This document shows, piece by piece, positions 1 to 10,596 of a stretch of 64,000 bases of DNA. The stretch comes from Linanthus parryae (lineage: Eukaryota; Streptophyta; Magnoliopsida; Ericales; Polemoniaceae): positions 136,953,927 through 137,017,926 of the forward strand of contig JALGPY010000002.1 in assembly GCA_023055425.1 (NCBI GenBank), in the 5' to 3' direction. How positions within the stretch are numbered: position 1 is the first letter of the stretch; the number at the start of each line of letters is the position of its first letter. The notes below the pieces were generated by a model. It did not search any database, had not been told where the DNA came from, and saw nothing but the letters and a program-made list of their open reading frames with translations. The position numbers were made by a program, and so were the translations under genes.

Positions 1-110
1 TGATGGGATTCCAAAAAAGCTTAAAACCGACAATATTAATGTCGATTTTTAACCCAAGAACCGACTCTAGTATCGTCGATTTCAAAACGAGCGTACATTC
101 GTATTTGTTC
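1..110. repeat. Hairpin-bearing repeat, possibly CACTA-like subterminal sequence
   Basis: Two short inverted motifs occur close together. One is CCGACA...TGTCG around 28-47, the other CCGAC...GTCGAT around 62-90. Each arm is about 6-8 bases and is embedded in A/T runs. Clusters of such CCGAC/GTCGG hairpins are typical of the subterminal regions of plant CACTA transposons. No terminal CACTA motif or target duplication is visible inside the window, so the assignment is tentative. Confidence 0.25.
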
Positions 111-275
111 CCCCGTGGTGGTTTCTTCCGTTTTTCTCGGCTCCAACAAGACCAATAAGGTGAAAAACTCTTAGCAGGGAGAAGTCGTGATTGTAGGCAC
201 TTAGAGAGCGAGTAAGTTGAAGATTGACAAAAGGAGGGCTATTCAAGGTAGAAAACCATAATTTGGAGACTACCC

Positions 276-638
276 TGTTATGATCCGGGCAGAGCTTAGA
301 GAACGATGAAAAACAAGAACACACCGATATAACGTGGTTCACTAGTTATTAGCTAGCTACCTCCACGACCCAAAAACCCGATTTTATTAAGAGAAAAGTA
401 CCCGGTTACAGCCACTCGACACACACACTAAAGAACTCTAGCCTAGCAAACTACGTTGCTCAAAACAAAGAGCCGTCTTCACCCCTGTGTCGTGTGTCTT
501 TAGGGAACCAAAAGCAGGCCTTATATACACATGCATGGGCGGTAGGAATTGCTATCTCACCACCGCCACAAAATGTTTCCAAATTAAGCTTCTGACTTTT
601 CTTTGTTTCCTTTTGCTTTCAATTCAAGACACCTAACA
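276..638 (-). repeat. 3' LTR of element A
   Basis: This is the left-hand copy and the downstream LTR on the minus strand. It starts TGTTATGATCC and ends ACCTAACA on the plus strand. It matches 1540-1912 almost base for base, and is about 10 bases shorter because of a contraction in an ACAAGAAC tract. Confidence 0.85.
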
Positions 639-1520
639 AATCTCCACCTTGTCTTGAATTATCTCAGCAACCCGAACTTGAACCGATGCTTCTCTTCAAT
701 AACCCCAAATTCACAAGTTGCTCCATCTTTGCCGAGATCCTGCAACGTGTGCCCCCAGCGATGCTCCAACTCCCGTCTAGATCCTGCAATCGAACCCTAC
801 CGATGCTCCAACTACGGCCGAGTTCCTGCAATCGAATCCCCTGCAAGTTGTTCCAACTCCCACTGAGTTCCTACAACAAGTTTGTTTGTTGTTCCGACTC
901 CCACTGAGTCCCTACATCAAACCCCAGCACGTGTCCCCTTGTTCCATGTGTCTCGTCAGAGACTCCCCTATTCCATCCTCCGCCTCCTCGTCAAGAGCAC
1001 GGATTCCCCCTTCCCCCCAACAGGGCCTAGAGAATTAAACCATCCTTCGAAGTACCCTCCACATGCAGCCATACGTGCAGATCCTAAGTTCATCCTTCGT
1101 CCACCGGTGTCTCTTTTCTCTACCGTTTGAATAGACATCACCGTAGCTTCCCTTGGCTGCCATCATCGCGCCGGAACTCTGACTGTCTGAACCGCCATAT
1201 GCAGCCCTCTGCCGCATCCCCTCTTGCTGAGACTCAAACTCAGCGGTGGTGGTTGTATCTGCTTCAATCGCGTCTGTCACCAAGAGCAACCAACGATCGT
1301 CACGTTTTAACAGGCACGCATCTCAATCTGACTGAAGCCGTTTTTTCCCGTGAACTTGTCGATCTTGGTCATCCCCCCAGTCATCTTCTCTGTGGCTCTT
1401 TTTTCAGATCCGTAACCCCCAAACGCGTGCTCCACCTTGATCGCGAAACTGCAGCTATGAATTTCACAGATTGTGAAACCCTAGCCCTATAGCTCCACCT
1501 TGATCTTGGAACACCGCAAC

Positions 1521-1536
1521 CCAAGCTCTGATACCA
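1521..1536 (-). other. Primer binding site of element A
   Basis: The minus strand reads TGGTATCAGAGCTTGG, beginning three bases inside the right LTR. TGGTATCAGAGC is the complement of the initiator-tRNA-Met 3' end used by most plant copia elements. Confidence 0.85.
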
Positions 1537-1539
1537 GTT

Positions 1540-1912
1540 TGTTATGATCCGGGCAGAGCTTAGAGAACGATAAAAAACAAGAACACAAGAACACAAGAAC
1601 ATATAACGTGGTTCACTAGTTATTAGCTAGCTACCTCCACGACCCAAAAACCCGATTTTATTTAGAGAAACGTACCCGGTTACAACCACTCGACACACAC
1701 ACTAAAGAACTCTCGCCTAGCAAACTACGTTGCTCAAAACAAAGAGCCGTCTTCACCCCTGTGTTGTGTGTCTTTGGGGAACCAAAAGCAGGCCTTATAT
1801 ACACATGCATGGGCGGTGGGAATTGCTATCTCACCACCGCCACAACATGTTTCCAAATTAAGCTTTTGACTTTTCTTTGTTTCCTTTTGCTTTCAATTCA
1901 AGACACCTAACA
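1540..1912 (-). repeat. 5' LTR of element A
   Basis: This is the right-hand copy (373 bp) and the transcription-start LTR on the minus strand. It contains the ATAACGTGGTTCACTAG block that recurs in two other LTR fragments of this window, near 49460 and, reversed, near 50880. Confidence 0.85.
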
Positions 1913-2139
1913 TGACCTGAATCGAAGAAGTGACTTCACAGGAAGTCTCGTCAGTATGTCGAAGAAAACAAGTTCCTTAGGAAGTATAAACAACTTGTCT
2001 TCCCTACTTCTAGTCAACTTCTTCTCAGCTCGAGTAATGTAAGGGGTTTCCATTGCAGGCTGAAAACAATGAAGCTAAAAGTTGAAGCTTCTTCTGATCT
2101 GATCATCCAAGAGAAGGCACTTCAGACTGTATAGATGTT

Positions 2140-2760
2140 GACATAGGGAAGGTGAAGACTTCTATAGGGCAGTGTTTGTTATTTACAATTAGTCCCAGAG
2201 AGGGCTTGTTGTCATATCTGTTGGCAGCTACAAATAGATCATTTTATTCATAGCTATTAAAATATGCAACAAAGAGTACGATTCAGATATCTATCAAACT
2301 TGTTTCAGTTTGTGGCAGATTATTAATTATAAGCTTATTATGATATTTACAGGAGCGGTTATTTTGCTACGGGCTTTTGAAAAATCATGTCCTATATAGG
2401 GTGACTACTGATTGGTTTAGATGCTGTTTACACAGATTCCGTAAGCATCAAACAAAGAAGTGTCACTTCAAGGTGCTGTATAGTTGTTGCTCCCTCTTGG
2501 GTATGTATAAGTCAGACTTCTACCTCGTAATTTTCAGAGACAGGGGAGAATAAATGAAAGAAACTAGAAAGGGTGTAATATATCTCCCACGTCTGGCACT
2601 GGGAAGGTGAAGACTTCCACATGTGGTGATTGCTACTTGCCATTGTACATATAGACGCCAATTGACATCTGTTGGCAGCTGCGAATAAACCATACAATTC
2701 GTAGCTATTTAAAGATGTACTAATGAGCACAGTTATGATATCTATGAAAGTAGTACAAGA
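2140..2760. repeat. Diverged local duplication of about 170 bp
   Basis: About 2140-2310 and 2590-2760 share GGGAAGGTGAAGACTTC, CTGTTGGCAGCT and TTCRTAGCTATT in the same order and spacing. They are clearly two decayed copies of one sequence. No reading frame is preserved in either. They may belong to the same ancestral gene as the coding-like segments on each side, but nothing in the sequence proves it. Confidence 0.4.
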
Positions 2761-2977
2761 ATTGGTAGTGCTTAACAATCATTTCCTTTCGGGTCTACTT
2801 TGGGTTTTGTTGTTTACACAAAGACATGCAGCGTCAAACAAGACGCTAGCGACAATGGCGTTGAATTTGGTTTGCAGGCTGTGATCTCCAATGAGGTGGT
2901 GTTTAGTTAAATCCGACGGGTTATTTGACTGATTGGCTTTTTACCTAACAATTTTAAGCAATAACTATTATATATAG

Positions 2978-3004
2978 TATGTGTGTGGTGTGGTGTGTGG
3001 TGTA

Positions 3005-3035
<31 letters not shown>

Positions 3036-3040
3036 GTGTA
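2978..3040. repeat. GTGTAT/GTGTG microsatellite
   Basis: An imperfect GTGTGGTG run passes into six or seven GTGTAT units. It is simple-sequence DNA with no coding signal. Confidence 0.9.
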
Positions 3041-4378
3041 CTAGGGTAGTAACCCGTGCCTTGAAGGAACTATTCAATTTTTCATATAAGAATATTAGAG
3101 ATAAGTGATTGACATAAGTTGAGATTTATAGAAAATTAGAGTAATGAAGCTAAATTGTGTAGATTGAAGAATTAGTGGATTGTGGGTCCCACCTCCTTGA
3201 ATTGAACGTGTGAATGAAGGCAAAATAATCTAATAGCTGAAATTAATTTGATCTGACGGTCAGAAAGACAAAAAGTAACATACCAAGGACTCTTGTATAA
3301 TAGATTTGTATGTGTGTGCGTAGTTCTTGTTTCTCTTCGATTCATTCTACTCCTGATAAAAGAAGTATACTCTTGTACGAGGCCCCTTTTTAGCATACTT
3401 CAAAGTTCAACGGCCTTGTGTTACTGATCAAGCCTATTTGAGTAGAGATACAAAGGGTTATGCGAGATACCATATTTTACAATAGTTTTACAGTAATAGC
3501 CAGATTCCACAGGTAAGTGTTCTGTTGATGGCCTATATCACCGGGTTTTTTGAATTGGAAACCCCCACAGCTCCATGTTAATGCCTCCAGACCCAGCCCA
3601 ACCGATCCCAGCAATGTCAGATAGCTTAGTTGTTACGTGATACTCTGTACTTCTGTTCCTTGTTTTCGTTATAAATGACAGCTCAGTTGCGAGTTTTTTA
3701 TGCCACGTTCTTTACAAGACTTAAGATGGAGTTATTAATGCACGGAGGACTGAGGTCATGCTGTCTAAACAATCGAGTGACAACCTCTAACCTACCAATA
3801 TCTTATGATCCGAACTACTCTGCTGGTAAACACAGAGTTAGGCTTGTTACTGCATTACAGAGAAAACACTGATGAGTGAATCAGGTTGGTATTCTGAGAT
3901 GGTAGTTGGAAGGAGTAAGGGACAGCTGAAAACATATAGTAATTGTTCCTCAGATGATTTAATAGCTTCCTTGGAGCAATCAGGTATGATTATCTATTTC
4001 CGTCATTAGTTCACTGGTTGCAAACACCCTCCAGCTTTGTAGAACAGCAATTTGGCAATGCTACTTGAGAAGTAAGCTAGGGGTATATTAATCTATTGGG
4101 GTTCTCATCGCATGACTTTCAGTGCCACAACACGATCTTTTTAAATTCAGACACTAAAAATGAGGACGTTTTTAATAGGTGAGTCAAAATCGTCCTTTTA
4201 GGATGTCAGACCTGGAAACTTTAAATTAATTGCCTTGAAGTGAATCTGCTGCTGACAGAGTAGAGGCAGCTGGAGAAAGAATTGCTTCAGATTGGTTTGA
4301 TTAGCAATGAGGTAGCTACCGCACCATGTGTTTACTGAGAGAAGACGATACTCTAATGACGGTAGTCATAGAATATCA
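3041..4378. other. Intergenic stretch, no gene recognised
   Basis: AT-rich sequence. It opens with TACTAGGGTAGTAACCCGTGCC just after the microsatellite and passes TGTATAATAGATTTGTATG near 3295, wording often seen in old plant repeats, but I could not define ends. A 65-codon open frame at 3675-3872 has no recognisable motif. Nothing else could be supported. Confidence 0.4.
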
Positions 4379-4534
4379 GCAGGGACAAATCTTGATTATG
4401 GCTGTCTAAAGAGAGTAATGTGGAGATTGAGGAAATGAGGACTACTTAAGATAGAGCACCATAACTTGGACTCTGACTTGAATCGTAGAAGTGATTTGAC
4501 CGTTAGTTTGGTCAGTATATCACAAGAAGAATGA
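4379..4534 (+). pseudogene. Degraded coding-like segment, copy 2
   Basis: This is the partner of the segment interrupted by element A. The reading frame from 4379 contains LDYGCLKRVMWRLRK, one in-frame stop, then GLLKIEHHNLDSDLNRRSD and a terminal TGA at 4532-4534. I do not recognise the family. It is uninterrupted across the position where element A sits in copy 1, so it acts as a local empty site. Confidence 0.35.
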
Positions 4535-4780
4535 GGAGAGGAGATGAAGAAGAAAGGGGATATATAGTTAATTAATTTTGTTGCAAATTCAGGATTAAAA
4601 TTGTCTTTTCAATGCATCCGTTAGAGTTTGTTAGTTACGAGGGTGCAGAGTGGAATTTTCCGAATGTCAAGGGTGTCGGGTGTTGTTTTGCCTAAACACA
4701 AGGGGTAAAAGTGTCTTTTTGTCAAAATACCATTCTCATGGCAGGAAGCAATGTCCAAGTGAAGTGGATGAAAAAGATAA

Positions 4781-4912
4781 GGTAACCAGTGTGCAGATTG
4801 GTTAGCTAAAGCTGCAGCAATGAGGACACTCTCAAAAGAATGGACTAGAATTCAGCCAAGGGACTTTTCAGTACTTCTATACAAAGATAGGAGTCTATCT
4901 GACAATAGTTGA
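4781..4912 (+). pseudogene. LINE reverse-transcriptase C-terminal RNase H remnant
   Basis: A 43-codon open frame contains NQCADWLAKAA, followed by a proline/aspartate region ending in TGA. The N-x-CAD-x-LAK motif is characteristic of the RNase H domain at the end of plant LINE (L1-type) ORF2 proteins. Only this short piece remains, so it is a dead 3' fragment. No poly(A) tail or target duplication could be placed with confidence. Confidence 0.6.
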
Positions 4913-5790
4913 AATGTAATAGGTGATATGCATGCTGCAAGTCAGAACAAAGCCCATATCCTTTAAGGGCTGGCCTTGTTTTGTTATTAAATTTTTTCTC
5001 TTGATCGTTCCAAAACAGAAAACACACACACATAGGTGAGATTAGTTTGATATATTATCTTAGTTTAGTTATATGTAACGGCAGATCATGTCATGCTTAG
5101 GAAGTTATGACCTTCACGTGGTAAATTTTCCTAGTTACACAATGGTTCTTTAGGTTTCACTAGTGCTGGGGAAACGGGAACAAGTCCATACGACTCGTTA
5201 GAACAACAATATGACCAAAGATTCACTATTTTCTCACCAATGCAACTAAATTTGCACATCCGGACAGTTCAAGCTTACAAATAAAGAAGAAAGCTACAAA
5301 ACACTTAATTTATTGTTGAACCGTTTCCGGAGAATCCAGCACACATGTGAATACACCGTTCCAGCATATTCTAGACGTCATTCAAATTTAGAACGAAAAT
5401 TTCTCAATAAGTACATTTGCATGCTAATCTGTCCTCTGTAATGTTCGGTGTCGCTGTATTATTGTTCAATGAATTCCTTCCGGACCTCTATACTCCCCCA
5501 CAGGCCACAGGTACCATCAAGGTTAAGTCAATTATCAAGATTAATCGACATGAGAATGAACCCTGTCTTCCTACATGAGTGCCAGAATCAAACATATAAG
5601 GAGACATGAAATATTAAGAAAAAAAATACTAGACTTACATAAGCAATTTTTTTATTAATGGATTGTGACCAGAACTTGACAGCAAATACATCATAGAATG
5701 ACTGAGGTAACTCACGACGGAGCCCTCTCAGTCTGAGCAAGTCCTACTTGGTTGATCTTTTTAGAGGGAACAGTTAATTGATTTCTTGGA
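4913..5790. other. Downstream flank of the NPF gene
   Basis: The stretch probably contains the 3' UTR and terminator of the minus-strand transporter gene. It is AT-rich and I saw no coding sequence. No polyadenylation site could be fixed from sequence alone. Confidence 0.4.
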
Positions 5791-8700
5791 CTACGGTTCT
5801 TGTATTTCATCCGGGTCACAAGACAGAGTACCAGTCGCCCCACCGCTATCACGCCCAAATCCCCACCAACAAACGTAAAAATAAACAAAATTTATCAGAT
5901 TCAACAGCCCAAGAAGCCAGTAGAAGTAATCAAGCTGACCCTTGTTGATGTTACTGGCCAACCAACTTATCCTGCCTCCATCACTAGTCACACCATCTAC
6001 AGTATTGACCAGAAGGCTAGTAAACAAGCTTCCTGCAGAGTTGGAGAGTGTGTAAAGAGCAAAAGCGATGCTGCCTAGTTTTTTGCTAAACTGAGTGTAC
6101 ATATACTCCGTTAGCCCACTTCCGTAAAAGAACAATGCCATTCCGATCATAACATACTGCGGCACTAACCACATCACTGAAATATCCAAACCCTTGTCAA
6201 AATCATCAACCGCGCCTTGTTTAATTGCCATGTTACGCCTTGCGGTTTCAGTAACTGCAGACACTACCACGGCAATACCCATGGTCGCTAACCCAATTGC
6301 CATCCGTTTCTTGGGACTTATTGTGCGGCCCTGGCCTGTACTTTTGAGTAATAATGACATTGTTGGGCCTTCGTAGATGAAAGCGCAGAGGATGGAGGTT
6401 GCAAGAGAAACTGCTCCCAGAGAAGCTGCCGGGATCTCAAAAGATGGCAAGATTTGTCTGTACATGGTTTTTGCTTGGAGTGTAGCGAATGAGCCTGAGT
6501 CTACTGCTATTTGGAAGATAATAGAGGTTGACCAAATTGGAATAACACGGACGACTTTCTTCAGTGCTTCTACTTGTTCCACGCTGCAGAGTCTCCAAGG
6601 ATCCGAAGATGATCCATCTAGGTTCAGATCCTTTTTCGGGTCTCTGATTGTGCAAGCTTTGTTCAAAAACCTAAATGGTCGAAAAGAAGATTTGTAAAGC
6701 TGTTAGAAAACGAATGCGGAACAAGAAGAGTGATGAGACAAAGAATAAAACGAAGAAAATCACACAACAATTTAACGTGGTTCACTAGGTCATGGGATCT
6801 ACTACGCTAGGTCGTGCGACCTACTTTAGGTCCCGTGGGACCTAGTTTAGAGGTCGTGGAGGAACCTAGTCCTGACCCCGTGGGACTTATTTTTTTCCGA
6901 TGTGCTGCAATTTCTTTTTCTCTTGCCTTTTTGCTCGTTGCTTTGCCAATTCCAACCTAGGGTTTGGATCACCCAATTCATAACAGAAGCTGGACCTAAT
7001 GGAAAACTCGATTCTCTACCCATTCCCCCGGTATAACGGGCTATTCTTGATACATATCTACCCAGATCTATAATTCAAACCATTGATTAAGGGATTATGA
7101 GTTAGCAGAAAGTTTGATGTGAACATTTGAACTCGACGAATAGAGGTTGTGCCAGAAAAGCTGGATGTGCAGCCAAAAGGTAAATCAAACCGTTTGTTTA
7201 GTAATACTATTAATTACTAACATAGCGGTACCTTATGTTTTCTGTTGGACTGATGACTGTAGTCTGATTGCCTTGATAGTAACAAGCACCAGATAAGTGA
7301 TTATTACCCGGAGGGAGAATCATGTTCTTGTTCTTCAGTGCTGCAACGACTACTTGGAAAAATCCTGTCAACAAGCTAAGATCGATTCCCACTTTGACAT
7401 AAAGAGAAGACGCAAGCAAGAAAACCGGAGTAGAGAAAGCAAGGAACGCGGCACACACTGCAAAACCAACTTTCCAGCTCGTGTTATCTTCAATGTACAC
7501 GATAACGGTGAGTGGTATAACCGCTCCAAGAGCAACGAAACCATTGTACCAGTTGATGAAGCTTTCAACAGCCCTTTGACTCTTCGTGTCGTCAACTTTG
7601 ATTTGGTCTATACCAAATGCCATTGAACAAGGTCTAATACAACCTGCTCCAATCGAAATCAGTCCTAAAGAACAGAACAGTACGAACAAATGTGAGATTC
7701 CCGGTGGGTCGCAACCACTGTTGTAATGCTCGCAAGGTGGGGGCCTTAGTTGTGGAACCATGGCAGTTAACCAGAGGAGTGTTGTTCCCTGCAAAAGTAA
7801 ATTTGTTGGGAAACGGAAAAGCACAGGGAACAAAAGTCTCGACATAATGGCTAAAATCAGTAACGCACTAATAAGCGATTACCAGAGTAGGGAAGTGGAG
7901 GACCCTGAGGGTTGGGACTGGAGTTCAACCTTCAGTAATACACTACCTCTTAATAGCTCAATGTAGCTATAAATATGACTGCTGAACAAGAAATTAGGAT
8001 ACAAAATGATCACAATTATCGACCTTTGGAGCGAGACAATTTGAAACTGATCAGTGTCTCTAAGTTCTTCTCTATACTCCATTTGGGGGAGAATTAGGGG
8101 CTCTTTCCCCACATAGTCAAAATTGTTAAGATTTCTCGTTGGCGTCGTACAGAAAAGGATCTTGAAGTTACGTAAGTCGAGGCAGATCAAGAAGATGAAG
8201 ATAAAAAGAATAAATGAGGGAAAGAATTAGCAAAAGTGTAATCTTGATTAACTGTAAGTGACACTATTACAACTGTTTGTAACAACTATCTGTATATCTA
8301 CACTGTAGACCCTGCACTATGCTAACTTGTCAATTAAAATCGTTTATTCTCTATAACATCATATGAATGCGAAGGTGAAAATGGTACAAAACTCTGATGA
8401 CGCAGTGATGCAAAATCATTGATAACTTTATAAGGCGTACTCTAACAGGCACTACAATGAATATTATTAGTATTCGAATAGTCTAAATGAATCTGAATCG
8501 ATCCTGGTCTCCCCTATAGTTTTGGGCGTAATGTCAGTTTGAAAGTGTACCATGATATAACTACATCGGCATATGATCTACTCAAACTTAATCACGCAAG
8601 GTGGCTTTGACATTATTCCAGGGTCTCGTTTGAGTAGGGGATACTAGTATGAAATAGTGCGATATGATGTTTACTGGGAAATTAGTTGTGATACGAAATA

Positions 8701-9464
8701 TTGGTTTTTCATTTTGGGCTGTCCCTCAAAACAGGCTGTCTCAGAGTTTCATTTTGGGTTGTCCCAGGATAAAGTGTCAGGTTTTTATGAAGTTGCACGT
8801 GCCATCTTTTTTCACTTAGAGTACTTCATTAAAAAAACATTTTTAACTCCTGCAAAAAAAAATTAGTATCTTAAATAAATTGACAATGGTGGATCTCAAA
8901 CTCATGACGTTTATATGTAGGGATATTGAGTTCGACGTATAATCTGAAAAACTGGATCTGGCTGAGCAGTACGATCCATAGAGTAAAAGTATCAAATTCT
9001 TCCCGAAGTTACTAGAACAAATACAAGAAGAACATGGATGAATAGGGGGCTTACAGAGAAGCCAAAGATTGACCCAAGTGCAATGACCCGAAACCGACCC
9101 ATGTAAGAATCAGCAAGAAAAGCTCCAACAACGGCTAAACCACTTGAAAAAGCGGACCAAACAGAGAGTACGATAGAGGCAGGAGCAGCTTCCAAATGAT
9201 ACTCATTCATCAAGTAGAACACCATGTTTGGGAGTAACCCGGTACTTGCTACCCTCTCACATATATCATTCACTGCCCAGAAAGCAAAACAAAACAAAAA
9301 AACATCAGAAAATACACATCAAAAAATGTTTTAAAATTTAAGAAAGAAGAAAAGACAATATAAATAACTACCTAAAATGATAGGTATGGTTATGTGACGA
9401 CCACTTCTGGACTTTGGAGGATGATCAAGTAGGGACTTCTTCTGATCTTCATCTGAATGCTCAC

Positions 9465-9468
<4 letters not shown>
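5791..9468 (-). CDS. NPF (NRT1/PTR family) proton-coupled transporter, four exons
   Basis: Exons on the minus strand are 9468-9372, 9272-9055, 7788-7232 and 6670-5791 (97, 218, 557 and 880 nt). All introns are GT-AG, phases agree, and the total is 583 codons plus TAG. This is the usual NPF gene layout and length. The protein is a 12-helix plasma- or vacuolar-membrane transporter of the major facilitator superfamily. NPF proteins move nitrate, peptides, hormones or glucosinolates with protons; the substrate here cannot be told. Visible marks are NDICERVA in helix 1 (residues 34-41), FLADSYMGRFR, YIEDN-SWKVGF, RFLNKAC across the exon 3/4 junction, and VRVIPIWSTSIIFQ. The first acid of the ExxER proton-coupling motif is Asp instead of Glu. 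The exon 4 wording resembles subfamily NPF1, a weak inference. I chose ATG 9468 because it gives a normal N-terminus; the frame stays open upstream to 9594 through a GA repeat. Confidence 0.93.
6701..6985. mobile_element. Solo LTR in intron 3 of the NPF gene
   Basis: A 285 bp block starts TGTTAGAAAACG and ends TTCATAACA, with LTR-like TG...CA inverted ends. It lies between AAAGC and GAAGC, a 4-of-5 match expected of an aged 5 bp target duplication. It contains the ATTTAACGTGGTTCACTAG block common to copia LTRs here. It also holds repeated GGTC[CG]TG[CG]GACCTA palindrome-like units near 6810-6900. No internal region is present, so it is a solo LTR left by recombination. Confidence 0.65.
7789..9054 (-). 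other. NPF intron 2 with a degraded repeat
   Basis: This 1266 bp intron has a GTAAG donor and a TTTTGCAG acceptor on the minus strand. Around 8700-8830 the sequence repeats TTTCATTTTGGG[CT]TGTCCC twice, wording like old plant MITEs. Ends and target duplication are not definable. No additional exon was seen. Confidence 0.45.
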
Positions 9469-9513
<45 letters not shown>

Positions 9514-9515
9514 AA
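9469..9515 (-). promoter_or_regulatory. (GA)n tract abutting the NPF start codon
   Basis: On the minus strand a run of about 18 GA dinucleotides ends directly at the ATG. GA repeats in plant 5' leaders bind BASIC PENTACYSTEINE proteins, so a regulatory role is plausible. The tract is in frame and encodes alternating Glu/Arg, so an upstream start at 9594 would add 42 residues. I consider that unlikely. Confidence 0.6.
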
Positions 9516-9661
9516 TCTCAATCTCAAGGCCTTCAAAAAGAAAGCCACTAATCTCTATCACTGGTGTTATTTCAGAAGATTCCCGACTGATCACAAACTC
9601 GATTATTGTATGCAGTGATCAGGTCTCCCCACATCAATATTATTTTTGGATTGATAAGTTG

Positions 9662-9667
9662 CACGTG
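9662..9667. promoter_or_regulatory. G-box core upstream of the NPF gene
   Basis: CACGTG lies about 195 bp upstream of the chosen ATG. G-boxes bind bHLH and bZIP factors. A single hexamer can occur by chance, so function is only possible. Confidence 0.3.
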
Positions 9668-10330
9668 ATTATGCATTTCTGTTAGGCTAGTAGTTTCAGA
9701 ACAGGTGATCTCTCTCCATAAACAAAGTATCAGTTAGGCTTTTTATGAGTTGTTTATGGACAAATGATATGCATACCAACTTTATTTTTTATTCCTGACA
9801 CAAGAAGAAGCTTACATTACACCGAACAAACGAATCTTAAGTCCAAGCAGGTCTGGTAGATCCCCGTCAGGGTTTTATACAGTCAAACCTTGTAAGAAAG
9901 TTATGTGACCAATGGGGAAGCCATATTCGTGGTATTCGCAATTGTGGTTACCTCAGATTTCTCTCATGATAGCTGTGTTTATGTGTTGGGCTTGTGCATA
10001 GTACGGTGGCCACCGAAGATAGGATTCGGATGTTAGGCATTGTTTCTTGTTGAGTTTGTAGCCTGTCTCGGACACAGAAGTCTCTCAGTCACTTGTTTGT
10101 TAAGAGTAACCTTGCCAAGTCTAATTTGTGATAGCTTTCAAATCTTTCATTATCTAGCGCTTTATTCTATACACGGAGCGCTTTCTTACTTTGTTAACAA
10201 CGATTCAGCCTCTTGGTCCTCATGATGATCTTTGGGCTTGCCATGGCCATAGGTAGGCTCACAAGAGGAGTATAAATAGAGATGATAGATTAGAAGAAAG
10301 GAGAAATAACACATTCTATTTTCGTAGATG
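9668..10330. other. Upstream flank of the NPF gene, nothing recognised
   Basis: Probably distal promoter and intergenic DNA. A 61-codon open frame at 10040-10225 (plus) has no recognisable motif and is probably chance. No repeat boundary was seen before the LTR starting near 10331. Confidence 0.4.
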
Positions 10331-10596
10331 TGTCAGATTAATTTGTTTTTCTCTCCCAGAGTCCTCTTTACAATTATGCTCAACCCTAACTCAGCAGAGA
10401 AATGACGAAGAAGAAAAGGAGAGATAATATGACGAAAAGAATCATCTTTTTGTATTGAATTAGGTAGTTACAATTATTGTAGCTATTTATACACAACACT
10501 TAAGAACTTGAGCAGTTGAGCTAATCACACTAACATTGCTAACCTATAACCAACTTGTAAGTAACTATATTTACACAATTGGACCTCTACTTAACA
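10331..10596 (-). repeat. 3' LTR of copia C0
   Basis: The right boundary at 10596 (TTAACA) is preceded on the minus strand by a purine tract (complement of about 10606-10622, reading GAGGAGGG). The left boundary TGTCAG near 10331 is inferred from TG...CA symmetry only. No second copy survives to confirm length. Confidence 0.5.

Larger units (their letters stand above)
276..1912 (-). mobile_element. Non-autonomous LTR retrotransposon (element A), minus strand
   Basis: Two near-identical direct repeats (276-638 and 1540-1912) begin TGTTA and end TAACA, the TG...CA ends of LTRs. On the minus strand the right repeat is followed by a tRNA-iMet-type primer site at 1521-1536. The left repeat is preceded by a purine tract (complement of 639-650). 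The 0.9 kb between the LTRs holds no gag or pol. It consists of degenerate tandem-like units with GATCCTGCAA and GATGCTCCAACTCC motifs. Flanking 5-mers are TACCC and TGACC, so the target duplication is imperfect. The structure fits a TRIM/LARD-like derivative mobilised in trans, probably by a copia element because of the primer site. Confidence 0.85.
160..2042 (+). pseudogene. Degraded coding-like segment, copy 1, split by an LTR element
   Basis: Sequence at about 160-275 and 1913-2042 aligns, once the LTR element at 276-1912 is skipped, with 4379-4534. The right part reads DLNRRSDFTGSLVSMSKK and continues open to a TAA at 2040-2042. The partner reads DLNRRSDLTVSLVSISQEE then TGA. The distance across the insertion site is conserved in the two copies. 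The left part has several frame breaks. I do not recognise the protein family; this looks like the last exon of a duplicated, decayed gene. Confidence 0.4.

Noticed and set aside
603..1492. Several open frames inside element A as proteins
   Set aside because: They are on the strand opposite to the element, overlap each other, and come from degenerate repeated words.
3041..3310. TACTAGGGTAGTAACCCGTGCC to TATAATAGATTTGTATG as a defined MITE
   Set aside because: No inverted ends or target duplication could be found.
9520..9535. CAAGGCCTTC in the NPF leader as a copy of the SIRE palindrome
   Set aside because: Single, one mismatch, and no other SIRE-like sequence nearby; chance is adequate.
9469..9594. 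Upstream ATG at 9594 as the NPF start
   Set aside because: It would add 42 residues largely encoded by the GA repeat, which the family does not have.
10040..10225. 61-codon plus-strand frame as a small gene
   Set aside because: No motif, no codon-usage or splice support, and it lies in promoter-like DNA.
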